Positions 8,913-17,688 of a stretch of 64,000 nucleotides of DNA are shown here, one piece after another; the stretch's first letter is position 1, and each line of letters begins with the position of its first letter. The DNA is from Roseovarius pacificus. GTDB taxonomy: Bacteria > Pseudomonadota > Alphaproteobacteria > Rhodobacterales > Rhodobacteraceae. The position numbers and the translations under genes were made by a program. The notes below the pieces were generated by a model that was not told the DNA's origin, did not search any database, and saw only the letters and a list, made by a program, of their open reading frames with translations. Location: contig NZ_FRBR01000008.1 in NCBI RefSeq assembly GCF_900142665.1, positions 105,604 through 169,603 on the forward strand, given 5' to 3'.

Positions 8913-9263
8913 GGTGCCTTCTGGTATGGGATCAGTGAGTTCATGCCGGTTTGTCGCGGCGTATCGGCCCAAGAGTAGGCATGATTCGGAGCCGTGGTAA
9001 ACAAGATTTACCGCGCTTCCGATCACACACGACGCCGGGCACCCGCGTCATCGATTCTGTTTTCGGGCGTGATCCTGCATGAATCGTCCAGCCGCGCAAA
9101 TCGACCGATCCGGACTTTTTGTCCAATGCGGCGGATTGCCCGGCAAAGCGCCGGTCAAACTGACCCTGCGATCCGATTGTCGACCGTTGAATGCAGAATT
9201 TACTTTGACCGGTTCGGAAGTTGTACCAATCTCGAATGACCGAAACTGGGGAGGATCGGCTAG
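8913..9263. promoter_or_regulatory. Divergent intergenic control region of the formate dehydrogenase island
   Basis: This 351-base gap separates the leftward polyferredoxin from the rightward DUF3305 operon and holds no convincing gene. It contains a perfect inverted repeat, GGTAAA-CAAGA-TTTACC (8996-9012), with matching outer CG pairs, a plausible operator. A Shine-Dalgarno GGGGAGG (9248-9254) precedes the GTG start at 9264. I see no confident -35/-10 pair and no clear -24/-12 (sigma-54) element. Confidence 0.5.
8996..9012. repeat. Inverted repeat GGTAAA-N5-TTTACC, candidate operator
   Basis: Two perfect 6-bp arms are separated by 5 bp (CAAGA). One base beyond each arm, CG (8993-8994) and CG (9014-9015) continue the symmetry. 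It lies about 85 bp from the polyferredoxin start and about 250 bp from the DUF3305 start. The bound factor is unknown; the NtrC-like regulator at the end of the island is one candidate by location only. Confidence 0.45.
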
Positions 9264-9830
9264 GTGCACAATCCCGCCCGATATGACAGTATGCCTCTTG
9301 GCGTAGTGCTCCGACGCACGCCGGGTGTGACCCGGTGGGCAAAATGGGCGTGGAAGGCCGTTGCCGTACTGCCCGGTGCGGCGCAGGCCGATTGGCGTGT
9401 GCTGCGCAGCGATGGCGATGTGGTGGAATATCACGCCGCCACGCCCACGCTGGAACTGCATGGTGCGGACACGGAATCGTATGTTCACGGGTTGGCGGCC
9501 CGTATCCCGGCGATCTATGTCATTTTGCGTCAGAGCGATGCGCCGGGTGGTCCGCCGCTTGAGGTGCTGTTGGTCACGGCCTCGCCCTACGAAGCGCAGG
9601 ATTATGCCGACAGCGGCGAAGAGATCATCGAGAAGGTTCCGATGTCCGAGGCGCTGATCGCCTGGGTGCATGCCTTCATCGAAAAGCATCACGTCGAAGA
9701 GGAATTCAAGAAACGCCGCCGTGACAAGGTGCGCACCGACAAGGTGGAACTGAGTGTCGGCGATCCGCGCATCCGCAAGGCGGGCGATGTCTATCAGGCG
9801 CCGCAAATGCGCAAGGAGAGGATAAATTGA
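9264..9830 (+). CDS. DUF3305 domain-containing protein
   Basis: A 188-aa cytoplasmic protein matching the DUF3305 family, which is found almost only in formate dehydrogenase loci. Typical features are an early MPLGVVLRRTPGVTRWA segment, where this family places its substrate-independent core, and a central PPLEVLLVTASPYEAQDY. The start is GTG 9264 with GGGGAGG 9 bases upstream. The last bases overlap the TTG start of the next gene, so both are coupled. The biochemical role is unknown; the conserved company of formate dehydrogenase suggests a maturation function. Confidence 0.8.
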   Translation: MHNPARYDSMPLGVVLRRTPGVTRWAKWAWKAVAVLPGAAQADWRVLRSDGDVVEYHAATPTLELHGADTESYVHGLAARIPAIYVILRQSDAPGGPPLEVLLVTASPYEAQDYADSGEEIIEKVPMSEALIAWVHAFIEKHHVEEEFKKRRRDKVRTDKVELSVGDPRIRKAGDVYQAPQMRKERIN

Positions 9831-10450
9831 CCCACGCTGGCGATTTCTGGTCCCGCCGCAAGGCGAGGGTGGTCGAAGAGGAACAGGCCGATGCCCGTGC
9901 GCAGGAGGCGCACGAAATGGCGTTGCGCGACGCCGAACTGGCCGGGAAATCCGACGAGGACATTCTGGAAGAACTGGGTCTGCCCGATCCCGACAGCTTG
10001 CAACCCGGCGACGATTTCAAGGCGTTCCTGGCCAGGGCCGTGCCCGACCGTCTCCGCCGCCGTGCCTTGCGGCGCTTGTGGGTGAGCAATCCGGCGCTGG
10101 CCAATCTCGATGGGTTGCTGGATTACGGGGAGGATTTCACCGACAAGGCGATGGTGATCGAAAACCTGCAAACAGTCTACCAGGTGGGCAAGGGCATGCT
10201 GAGCCATGTCGAGGAACTGGCGCAGCAGGTTGCCGAAGATGGCGATCCCCCGCAGGCCGAACCCGTGCCGCAGGAGCCGGAACTGGCGGAGACGGAACTG
10301 CTTGTCGAGCCGACACCGGAGTCCGAACCCGAGACTGCCGCGAAACCCATGGCGCAGGTGCCATCGTCCCCCGAGGATGACCCGTCGCATACGCCGCCCC
10401 GGCGGCGCATGCGATTTGCCTTCGAGGACCCGCAGGAGGCGTATACATGA
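9827..10450 (+). CDS. DUF3306 domain-containing protein
   Basis: This 207-aa protein matches DUF3306, the usual partner of DUF3305 next to formate dehydrogenase genes. The conserved N-terminal part contains FWSRRKARV and the segment LRRLWVSNPALANLDGLLDY. The C-terminal 70 residues are rich in Pro and Glu and probably disordered. It starts at TTG 9827, supported by AAGGAGAGG directly upstream and by overlap with the DUF3305 stop. Its own stop overlaps the chaperone ATG. Function is unknown. Confidence 0.8.
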   Translation: MTHAGDFWSRRKARVVEEEQADARAQEAHEMALRDAELAGKSDEDILEELGLPDPDSLQPGDDFKAFLARAVPDRLRRRALRRLWVSNPALANLDGLLDYGEDFTDKAMVIENLQTVYQVGKGMLSHVEELAQQVAEDGDPPQAEPVPQEPELAETELLVEPTPESEPETAAKPMAQVPSSPEDDPSHTPPRRRMRFAFEDPQEAYT

Positions 10451-11076
10451 CCGGACAAGAGGCAGCGATGGAGCGACCGACCGTGACCAACGATATCGCG
10501 GAAGAGGACCGGCTGCGCGCCGATCTTTACGATTTTCTGGGCGTTCTGCTGGCGGCGCCGCCCAATCAGGGCTTGCTGGACCAGACCGCAAGGCTGTCCG
10601 GGGACGAAACCGATCTCGGCACGGCCATCGGTGCGCTGTCGCGGATCGCACAACACACCAAAGCCCCCGCCGTCGAGCGAGAGTTCAACGCGCTGTTCAT
10701 CGGTCTGGGGCGGGGTGAATTGCTCCCCTATGCCAGTTATTACCTGACGGGCTTTCTGAATGAAAAGCCACTCGCGGCGCTGCGCCGGGACATGGCCGCG
10801 CGCAGCATGACGCGGGCCGAAAATGTCTATGAGCCCGAGGATAACATCGCATCGCTGATGGAGATGATGGCCGGGTTGATCACCGGGCGCTTCGGTACTC
10901 CGGCCACGCTGTCGGATCAGAAGACGTTTTTCAACAAGCATATCGGCCCCTGGGCCGGGCATTTTTTCACGGATTTGGAGGCCGCGAGGAACTCGGTTCT
11001 CTATGCCTCGGTCGGCGCTGTCGGCCGGGTGTTCATGGAGATCGAGGCCGAAGGTTTCCGAATGAGCGCGGGGTAA
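10447..11076 (+). CDS. TorD/DmsD-family molecular chaperone
   Basis: The 209-aa, all-helical protein belongs to the TorD/DmsD/NarJ family of redox-enzyme maturation proteins, which hold a Tat-exported molybdoenzyme until its cofactor is inserted. Visible motifs are EFNALFIGLGRGELLPYASYYL and the late helix YEPEDNIASLMEMMAGLI; the E-P-x-D-N/H segment is diagnostic for the family. It overlaps DUF3306 by 4 bp and precedes the small Tat protein and the alpha subunit, whose Tat signal is the probable client. Length is normal. Confidence 0.9.
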   Translation: MTGQEAAMERPTVTNDIAEEDRLRADLYDFLGVLLAAPPNQGLLDQTARLSGDETDLGTAIGALSRIAQHTKAPAVEREFNALFIGLGRGELLPYASYYLTGFLNEKPLAALRRDMAARSMTRAENVYEPEDNIASLMEMMAGLITGRFGTPATLSDQKTFFNKHIGPWAGHFFTDLEAARNSVLYASVGAVGRVFMEIEAEGFRMSAG

Positions 11077-11132
11077 TCCGCATGATCCGGCGGGTTTCTT
11101 CGATCCGCTACCAACCAGAGAGGAGGACTCTC

Positions 11133-11324
11133 ATGTCGAAGAAAGTTGAGGACGGCACCAGCCGCCGCGATTTTCTCAAACTGGCCGCCACCGGCGCGCC
11201 CGCGGTTGCGGTCGTGACGGCAGCGACCGGCGGGCAGGCCGAAGCGGCCCAGCCCGATCTGTCATCCGAACGGATGCAGGACACCGCGCACACGCGCGCA
11301 TACTTCGATTCCGCCCGGTTCTGA
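11133..11324 (+). CDS. Small twin-arginine protein of formate dehydrogenase loci
   Basis: This 63-aa protein has a complete Tat motif (SRRDFLKLAATGAPAVAVV, residues about 10-28) but almost no mature domain. It matches the short 'formate dehydrogenase region TAT target' family. The ATG at 11133 has AGAGGAGG at about 11119-11126. It lies between the chaperone and the alpha subunit. Its role is unknown; it might be a decoy or accessory polypeptide that travels with the enzyme, which is speculation. Confidence 0.85.
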   Translation: MSKKVEDGTSRRDFLKLAATGAPAVAVVTAATGGQAEAAQPDLSSERMQDTAHTRAYFDSARF

Positions 11325-11443
11325 TACCGGACGAAGTCACCCGACCCGCTGACGACCGGTTGCAATCGGCCCGACTGTTCAGCGGATAACCTTAGTACCC
11401 AGCAGGCCCTGATCCGGGGCTCAGCTCGGGAGGAGATGAAAAC

Positions 11444-14431
11444 ATGCTTAGGAAAAAGACCAACGGGGTTGCGAGACGCCCCCAGCGGGCAAGTATCCTG
11501 TCTGAGGTCGCCGGGAAATCCGTCGACCGCCGCGCCTTCCTGCGCGGCAGCGGTCTGGCCATCGGTGGCCTGGCTGCCATCGGTGCCACTGGCGGCACCG
11601 TGACCAGGGCCAGCGCGGCCTCTGCCGCACAAGGCGCGGTCGACACCGTGAAATCGGTCTGCACGCATTGTTCCGTCGGCTGCACTGTCATGGCCGAGGT
11701 TCAGGACGGCGTCTGGATCGGGCAGGAGCCCGGCTGGGACAGCCCGTTCAATCTGGGGTCGCACTGCGCCAAGGGCGCGTCGGTGCGCGAACACGCTCAT
11801 GGCGAACGCCGTCTGAAGTACCCGATGAAGAAAGAGGGCGGTGAGTGGAAACGCATCAGCTGGGAACAGGCCATCGACGAGATCGGCGACCAGATGCTGT
11901 CGATCCGCGACGAAAGCGGCCCCGACAGCGTGTACTGGCTGGGATCGGCCAAGCACAGCAATGAACAGGCCTATCTGTTCCGCAAGTTCGCCGCCTACTG
12001 GGGCACGAACAACGTGGATCACCAGGCCCGGATCTGTCACTCGACCACGGTTGCGGGCGTTGCCAACACATGGGGCTACGGCGCCATGACCAACTCCTAC
12101 AACGACATCCACAAGTCCAAGGCGATTTTCATTATCGGCGGCAATCCGGCCGAGGCGCACCCGGTCTCGCTGCTGCATGTCCTGAAGGCCAAGGAACAGA
12201 ACAACGCCCCGCTCATCGTCTGCGACCCGCGCTTTACCCGCACGGCGGCACATGCCGATGAATACGTGCGCTTCCGTCCCGGCACTGACGTGGCGCTGAT
12301 CTGGGGCATCCTGTGGCACATCTTCGAGAACGGCTGGGAAGACAAGGAGTTCATCCGCACCCGTGTCTGGGGCATGGACCAGATCCGCGAGGAAGTGGCC
12401 AAGTGGACGCCCGAAGAGGTCGAGCGCGTCACCGGCACGCCCGGTTCGCAACTGCGCCGCGTCGCACTTACCCTGGCCAACAACCGCCCCGGTACCTTGA
12501 TCTGGTGTATGGGCGGAACGCAGCACACCAACGGCAACAACAACACCCGCGCCTACTGCATCCTGCAACTGGCTCTTGGCAACATGGGCAGGCCGGGTGG
12601 CGGCACCAACATCTTCCGCGGCCATGACAACGTGCAGGGCGCAACGGACCTGGGTGTTCTTGCCGACACATTGCCGGGTTACTACGGCCTTTCGGCCGGC
12701 TCCTGGGCCCATTGGGCACGGGTCTGGGAAGAGGACTTGGATTGGCTCAAGGGCCGGTTCGCGACGATGAAGGGCGCCGATGGCAAAAACAAGGCCATGA
12801 TGAACCTCACGGGCATCCCCGTCAGCCGCTGGATCGACGGTGTGCTCGAGGACAAGAACAACCTCGAACAGCCCGACAACACCCGGGCCATGGTACTTTG
12901 GGGCCATGCGCCGAATTCTCAGACTCGCCTGGTCGAGATGAAGGGGGCGATGGAAAAGCTCGACATGCTCGTCGTGGTGGATCCGTATCCTACGGTCTCG
13001 GCGGTGTTGCATGACCGCACCGATGGTGTCTATCTGCTGCCCGCCTCGACCCAGTTCGAGACGCGAGGATCGGTAACCGCTTCGAACCGGTCGTTGCAGT
13101 GGCGGGAACAGATTGTCGAGCCGCTTTTCGAAAGCCTGCCCGACCACGTCATCCTGGCGAAATTCGCGAAGAAGTTCGGATTTGCCGATCGCATTTTCCG
13201 CAATATCGGCATGGATGGCGAGGATGAGCCAAACGTCGAAGACCTGACGCGCGAGTTCAACCGCGGCATGTGGACGGTGGGCTATACCGGCCAGTCGCCC
13301 GAGCGCCTCAAACTGCACATGGCGAACCAGCATACATTTGACCGGACGACCCTTCGTGCTGTCGGTGGCCCGGCGGATGGCGATTTCTACGGGTTGCCGT
13401 GGCCCTGCTGGGGGACTGCCGACATGAAGCATCCAGGCACCGCCAACCTCTATGACATGTCGATGCCGGTTGCCGATGGCGGCCTGACCTTCCGCGCGCG
13501 TTTCGGCGTGGAGCGAGATGGCGACAACCTGCTGGCGGACGGGGTCTATAGTGTCGGATCGGAAATTCAGGATGGGTATCCCGAATTCACGATGCAGATG
13601 CTGATGGACCTTGGCTGGGACGGCGACCTGACCCCCGAGGAGCGTGCTGTGATCGAGCGGGTCGCCGGCTATCAGGCGCCTGAAGATGCGGGCGAAGGCA
13701 CGCAGGAGGTCGGAGAGACATCGCAGACCGGCACGGTGCCCAGCGACTATGCCGAGAAGGTCGGCGGCGTGAACTGGAAGACCGACGTTTCGGGGGGTAT
13801 CCAGCGCGTGGCCATTGCACATGGTTGTGCGCCCTTCGGCAATGCCAAGGCGCGGGCGGTCGTGTGGACCTTCCCCGATCCTGTGCCGGTGCATCGCGAG
13901 CCGCTCTATACCAACCGGCGAGATCTGGTGGCGGATTACCCAACCTACGAGGATCGGCATTTCTGGCGGGTGCCGACGCTTTACGCGTCCATCCAGAAGA
14001 ACGATTTCTCCAAGGATTACCCGATCATCCTGACATCGGGGCGTCTGGTGGAATACGAGGGCGGCGGGGATGAAACCCGGTCGAACCCGTGGCTGGCCGA
14101 ACTGCAACAGGACATGTTCGTCGAAATCAACCCGAGGGATGCCAACAACCTTGGGGTTCGTGACGGCGCGCAGGTCTGGGTCGAAGGGCCCGAGGGCGGC
14201 AAGGTCAAGGTCATGGCCATGGTCACCGAACGGGTGGGCGAGGGCGTTGCCTTCATGCCCTTCCACTTCGGCGGCCATTTCCAGGGCGCGGACCTGAGGG
14301 ACAAGTATCCCGACGGGGCCGACCCCTATGTTCTGGGGGAATCCACCAACACCGCCCAGACCTATGGCTATGACTCGGTCACGCAGATGCAGGAGACCAA
14401 GGCGACTCTCTGCAAAATTAGCGCAGCATAA
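11444..14431 (+). CDS. Formate dehydrogenase, catalytic alpha subunit (Mo/W-bis-MGD, Tat-exported)
   Basis: The 995-aa protein is the catalytic subunit of a membrane-associated, periplasm-facing formate dehydrogenase oxidising formate to CO2. It has a Tat signal (VDRRAFLRGSGLAIGG, about 27-42), one [4Fe-4S] site with Cys73, Cys76, Cys80 and Cys108, and the active-site segment VDHQARICHSTT, in which Cys198 would bind Mo or W and His199 follows. It therefore uses Cys and not selenocysteine. The bis-MGD binding domains follow, including SGRLVEYEGGGDETRSNPWL near the C-terminus. Start ATG 11444 has GGGAGGAG upstream. The beta subunit begins 12 bases after the stop. Confidence 0.95.
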   Translation: MLRKKTNGVARRPQRASILSEVAGKSVDRRAFLRGSGLAIGGLAAIGATGGTVTRASAASAAQGAVDTVKSVCTHCSVGCTVMAEVQDGVWIGQEPGWDSPFNLGSHCAKGASVREHAHGERRLKYPMKKEGGEWKRISWEQAIDEIGDQMLSIRDESGPDSVYWLGSAKHSNEQAYLFRKFAAYWGTNNVDHQARICHSTTVAGVANTWGYGAMTNSYNDIHKSKAIFIIGGNPAEAHPVSLLHVLKAKEQNNAPLIVCDPRFTRTAAHADEYVRFRPGTDVALIWGILWHIFENGWEDKEFIRTRVWGMDQIREEVAKWTPEEVERVTGTPGSQLRRVALTLANNRPGTLIWCMGGTQHTNGNNNTRAYCILQLALGNMGRPGGGTNIFRGHDNVQGATDLGVLADTLPGYYGLSAGSWAHWARVWEEDLDWLKGRFATMKGADGKNKAMMNLTGIPVSRWIDGVLEDKNNLEQPDNTRAMVLWGHAPNSQTRLVEMKGAMEKLDMLVVVDPYPTVSAVLHDRTDGVYLLPASTQFETRGSVTASNRSLQWREQIVEPLFESLPDHVILAKFAKKFGFADRIFRNIGMDGEDEPNVEDLTREFNRGMWTVGYTGQSPERLKLHMANQHTFDRTTLRAVGGPADGDFYGLPWPCWGTADMKHPGTANLYDMSMPVADGGLTFRARFGVERDGDNLLADGVYSVGSEIQDGYPEFTMQMLMDLGWDGDLTPEERAVIERVAGYQAPEDAGEGTQEVGETSQTGTVPSDYAEKVGGVNWKTDVSGGIQRVAIAHGCAPFGNAKARAVVWTFPDPVPVHREPLYTNRRDLVADYPTYEDRHFWRVPTLYASIQKNDFSKDYPIILTSGRLVEYEGGGDETRSNPWLAELQQDMFVEINPRDANNLGVRDGAQVWVEGPEGGKVKVMAMVTERVGEGVAFMPFHFGGHFQGADLRDKYPDGADPYVLGESTNTAQTYGYDSVTQMQETKATLCKISAA

Positions 14432-14443
14432 GGAGAAACGGAT

Positions 14444-15037
14444 ATGGCTAGAGCTAAATTCCTCTGTGACGCCGAACGCTGCATCGAATGCAACGCCTGT
14501 GTCACCGCCTGTAAGAACGAGCATGAGGTGCCCTGGGGGATCAACCGGCGCCGGGTCGTGACCATCGAAGATGGCAAACCCGGTGAGCGGTCGATCTCGG
14601 TCGCCTGCATGCACTGTTCCGATGCACCCTGTATGGCGGTCTGCCCTGTGGACTGCTTCTATCAGACCGAGGACGGGGTGGTTCTGCACTCCAAGGACCT
14701 CTGCATCGGCTGTGGTTATTGCTTCTACGCGTGCCCCTTCGGCGCGCCGCAATATCCTCAGGCAGGCAACTTCGGCAGCCGTGGCAAGATGGACAAATGT
14801 ACCTTCTGCGCCGGTGGGCCCGAAGAAAACAACAGTCAGGCCGAGTTCCAGAAATACGGACGCAACCGGATCGCCGAGGGCAAACTGCCCCTCTGCGCCG
14901 AGATGTGTTCGACCAAGGCGCTCCTGGCGGGCGATGGCGACGTGGTGTCGGCCATCTACCGCGAACGCGTCGTGGCCCGCGGCTTCGGCAGCGGGGCCTG
15001 GGGCTGGGGAACCGCCTATGAGCAAAAGGGCGGCTGA
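14444..15037 (+). CDS. Formate dehydrogenase, iron-sulfur beta subunit (FDH3 type)
   Basis: This 197-aa electron-transfer subunit carries four ferredoxin-like cysteine groups: CDAERCIECNACVTAC, CMHCSDAPCMAVCP, CIGCGYCFYACP and the later CTFC...CAEMC set, enough for four [4Fe-4S] clusters. It passes electrons from the alpha subunit to the cytochrome b gamma subunit. Unlike Escherichia coli FdnH it is short and has no C-terminal membrane helix, so it is the compact FDH3 form. The ATG at 14444 has AAGGAGA upstream. A 112-base gap with two hairpins separates it from the gamma gene. Confidence 0.93.
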   Translation: MARAKFLCDAERCIECNACVTACKNEHEVPWGINRRRVVTIEDGKPGERSISVACMHCSDAPCMAVCPVDCFYQTEDGVVLHSKDLCIGCGYCFYACPFGAPQYPQAGNFGSRGKMDKCTFCAGGPEENNSQAEFQKYGRNRIAEGKLPLCAEMCSTKALLAGDGDVVSAIYRERVVARGFGSGAWGWGTAYEQKGG

Positions 15038-15049
15038 CCTTCCGGCGAT

Positions 15050-15069
15050 GGAAACGCTGCGGCGTTTCC
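15050..15069 (+). other. Hairpin GGAAACGC-TGCG-GCGTTTCC between beta and gamma genes
   Basis: A perfect 8-bp stem with a 4-base loop begins 12 bases after the beta-subunit stop. It is not followed by a T run, so it is not a classical intrinsic terminator. It may stabilise the upstream mRNA or reduce read-through into the gamma gene. Confidence 0.55.
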
Positions 15070-15084
15070 CTGCTTTGTGACATG

Positions 15085-15114
15085 CGGTCGGGCGGCCAGT
15101 GCGCCGCCCGACCG
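15085..15114 (+). other. Second strong hairpin in the beta-gamma gap
   Basis: An 11-bp GC-rich stem (CGGTCGGGCGG pairing with CCGCCCGACCG) closes an 8-base loop. It lies 35 bases before the gamma-subunit start, so it would sit close to that gene's ribosome binding region. No T run follows. Together with the hairpin at 15050 it suggests control of subunit ratio at the RNA level, which is an inference. Confidence 0.6.
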
Positions 15115-15149
15115 TATCGCCATTCACCTGATATACTGGACAGATCGTC

Positions 15150-16364
15150 ATGACCCGTCTTCTGTACACGCTGATCCTGTCTCTGCTGCTGGCGGCCCCC
15201 GTCACCGCGCAAGAGGCCCCGGAGGCCCCTCGAACCGACCGCTCCGCCACGGGTGGTGCAACCACGCTGGAAGACATCCTCGCCCGCCAACGCGGCGAGA
15301 AGGTCGACAACAGCTATCGCCACAACAGTGCAGATAGCAGTCCCGCACCGGAAAGCTACGCACCGGGGCTGGGGCCGCTTGGCGGCGCATCGGACGCCGA
15401 CGTCTGGCGCGATTTGCGGTTCAACGAGGCCAATGTCAAAGTGTCCGCCGGCGGCGATACCGCCAAGGTGCTGGTGCAGGACGGCGGCATGGCCTGGCTG
15501 CAATTTCGTCAGGGGCCGCTGATCACCTATGGTGGCTGGGGCCTTGTCGCGGTGTTGGGTCTTCTGACGCTGTTCTACCTGATCCGGGGCCGCATTCGTA
15601 TCGACGGCGAAAAGACGGGCCGCACCGTCACCCGCTTCCAGTTCATCGAACGCTTTGCCCACTGGCTGATGGGAGGCTCTTTCGTGCTTCTGGGGATCAC
15701 CGGGCTGATCTCGCTCATGGGGCGCAAGTTCCTGATTCCCGCCTTCGGGCATGACGCGTTCTCGGCCATCGCCGTGGGCTCCAAATGGGTGCACAACAAC
15801 ATTTCCTGGGCCTTCATGATCGGGCTGGTCATGGTGTTCTTCATGTGGGTTCTGCACAACATCCCCAACAGGATCGACCTGAAATGGCTGGCTGTGGGCG
15901 GTGGGATTTTCACCAAGGGCGTGCATCCGCCGGCCAAAAAATTCAATGCCGGTCAGAAACTGATCTTCTGGTCGGTGATCGTGCTGGGCGTGTCGATCTC
16001 GGTATCGGGGCTGTCGCTGCTGTTTCCCTTCGAATTGCCGCTGTTTGCCAAGACCTTCTCGATCCTGAACGATACCGGCCTGCCGCAGGCGCTGGGCTTT
16101 GGCGTGTTGCCCACCGATCTGGCTCCGCAGGAAGAAATGCAACTGGCTCAGCTCTGGCACGCGATCGTGGCCTTTGTCCTGATGGGTATCATTCTGGCGC
16201 ATATCTATATCGGTTCGGTCGGCATGGAAGGCGCGTTCGACGCCATGGGCACGGGCGAGGTCGAAGAACAATGGGCGCGTGAACACCACGGCCTGTGGCT
16301 GGAGGAGTTGCAGGAAAAAGGGCAGGCCCCGGACAAAGGCAAGGCGGCCACGCCCGCGGAATAA
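15150..16364 (+). CDS. Formate dehydrogenase, cytochrome b gamma subunit
   Basis: The 404-aa protein is the membrane anchor and quinone-side cytochrome b of the enzyme. It has an N-terminal signal peptide (1-20), a periplasmic region to about residue 120, then membrane helices near 125-146, 171-190, 218-237, 271-291 and 337-355. Likely heme b ligands are among His171 (RFAHW), His215 (WVHNN), His337 (WHAI) and His351 (AHIY). The extra N-terminal segment is usual for the FDH3-type gamma subunit. The start ATG 15150 follows a gap with two hairpins. The WD40-cytochrome gene begins 3 bases after the stop. Confidence 0.92.
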   Translation: MTRLLYTLILSLLLAAPVTAQEAPEAPRTDRSATGGATTLEDILARQRGEKVDNSYRHNSADSSPAPESYAPGLGPLGGASDADVWRDLRFNEANVKVSAGGDTAKVLVQDGGMAWLQFRQGPLITYGGWGLVAVLGLLTLFYLIRGRIRIDGEKTGRTVTRFQFIERFAHWLMGGSFVLLGITGLISLMGRKFLIPAFGHDAFSAIAVGSKWVHNNISWAFMIGLVMVFFMWVLHNIPNRIDLKWLAVGGGIFTKGVHPPAKKFNAGQKLIFWSVIVLGVSISVSGLSLLFPFELPLFAKTFSILNDTGLPQALGFGVLPTDLAPQEEMQLAQLWHAIVAFVLMGIILAHIYIGSVGMEGAFDAMGTGEVEEQWAREHHGLWLEELQEKGQAPDKGKAATPAE

Positions 16365-16367
16365 CCG

Positions 16368-17687
16368 ATGCGCAAGTTGCTGTATCGTCTCAGTCTCTGT
16401 TGTGTCGCGCTCGCCCCGGCATGGGCCGCCGCGCAGGAGTTCACCACGCTCAAGGGTCATGGCGGCCCGATCATGGGCGTGACGGTGAACGATGCGACGG
16501 GGCAGGTGGCGAGCGCCAGTTTCGACAACTCTGTCGGGCTGTGGCAGGGCCGCCTGCCCCTGTGGCTGGAAGGGCATGACGCGGCGGTCAACACCGTGCT
16601 GTTTCTGGGGGCGGATCGCCTCGCCTCGGCGGGGGACGACTTCACCGTGATCCTGTGGGATCGTGCGGCGGGGGGCTCCACGCATCTGACAGGGCACAAG
16701 GGCAAGATCGTCGATCTGGCGCAATCGCCCGACGGCGCGTGGCTGGCCTCGGCCAGTTGGGACGGAACCATCGGGCTCTGGCCCCTCTTCGGCGATGCCG
16801 CTGAAACGGCGCGGTTCCTGTCCGGGCACGAGGCCGGGGTCAACGCCGTGGCCTTCAGCGCCGATGGCGCGCGGCTCTACTCGGCCTCCGCCGACGGTAC
16901 GATCCGCATCTGGGACATGACCAATGACGGCAGCCGCATCCTGACCGATCAGGGCTTTGGCGTGAACCGTATCGTTTCGGGACCGGAGGATGCCTGGCTG
17001 GCCTATGGCGCGGTCGATGGCGTCACCCGCGTGATCGACACCCAAACCGGCGATCAACTGGCGGATTTCTCGCTGGATCGCCGCCCGATCCTTGCGCTGG
17101 CCCATCACCCGGAAACCCATCGACTGGCGGTGGGCGACGGGCATGGCTACATCATGATCATCGATACCGATCAATGGCGCATCCTGCGCGATTTCCGCGC
17201 CATGCGCCGCGGCCCGGTCTGGGCGCTGGATTTCTCGGCCAACGGCCGGAATATCCTTGCCGGCGGGATCGAGGATATCGTCTATTCCTGGCCCATCGCA
17301 CTGCTCGATGAATTCGACCCGGCGGGCGGGGAGCAACGCAGCTTCCTGCGCGATCCCGAAGACATGCCCAATGGCGAAAGGCAGTTCATGCGCAAATGTT
17401 CGATCTGCCATGCGCTCACCCCGCCGCCCTCGCGCAAGGCGGGGCCGTCGCTCTATGGCCTTTTCGGGCGCAAGGCGGGCAGCGTGCCGGGCTATCCCTA
17501 TTCGGAAATTCTGACCGGGTCCGATATCGTCTGGTCCGACGACACCATCGACGCCCTGTTCGATATCGGCCCGGATCACTATATTCCGGGGTCCAGAATG
17601 CCGATGCAACGGATCACCGCGCCGGGCGACCGGCAGGACCTGATCGCATATCTGCGCCGGGCCACGGCGCCACAAAAGGAGAACTGA
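16368..17687 (+). CDS. Exported WD40 beta-propeller fused to a c-type cytochrome
   Basis: The 439-aa precursor starts with a signal peptide (MRKLLYRLSLCCVALAPAWAAA), continues with about six or seven WD40-like blades (residues about 25-325; for example TLKGHGGPIMGV, LEGHDAAVNTV, LTGHKGKIVDL, LSGHEAGVNAV) and ends with a class I cytochrome c. The heme motif is CSICH (344-348), and Met411 in SRMPMQ is a likely axial ligand. The gene follows the gamma subunit by 3 bp and precedes a 45-aa membrane protein, so it belongs to the formate dehydrogenase operon. It probably accepts electrons in the periplasm; the propeller may dock partners. Both roles are inferred. Confidence 0.85.
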   Translation: MRKLLYRLSLCCVALAPAWAAAQEFTTLKGHGGPIMGVTVNDATGQVASASFDNSVGLWQGRLPLWLEGHDAAVNTVLFLGADRLASAGDDFTVILWDRAAGGSTHLTGHKGKIVDLAQSPDGAWLASASWDGTIGLWPLFGDAAETARFLSGHEAGVNAVAFSADGARLYSASADGTIRIWDMTNDGSRILTDQGFGVNRIVSGPEDAWLAYGAVDGVTRVIDTQTGDQLADFSLDRRPILALAHHPETHRLAVGDGHGYIMIIDTDQWRILRDFRAMRRGPVWALDFSANGRNILAGGIEDIVYSWPIALLDEFDPAGGEQRSFLRDPEDMPNGERQFMRKCSICHALTPPPSRKAGPSLYGLFGRKAGSVPGYPYSEILTGSDIVWSDDTIDALFDIGPDHYIPGSRMPMQRITAPGDRQDLIAYLRRATAPQKEN

Positions 17688-17688
17688 G

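Noticed and set aside
12019..12060. Possible selenocysteine codon at the formate dehydrogenase active site
   Set aside because: The active-site segment HQARICHSTT is encoded with an ordinary Cys codon; there is no in-frame TGA.
15085..15114. Intrinsic terminator between the beta and gamma subunits
   Set aside because: The stem is strong, but no T run follows on the plus strand, so I list it as a hairpin only.
11108..15310. A 1400-codon open frame opposite the formate dehydrogenase subunits
   Set aside because: It lies antisense to clearly real alpha and beta subunit genes and its translation resembles no protein family.
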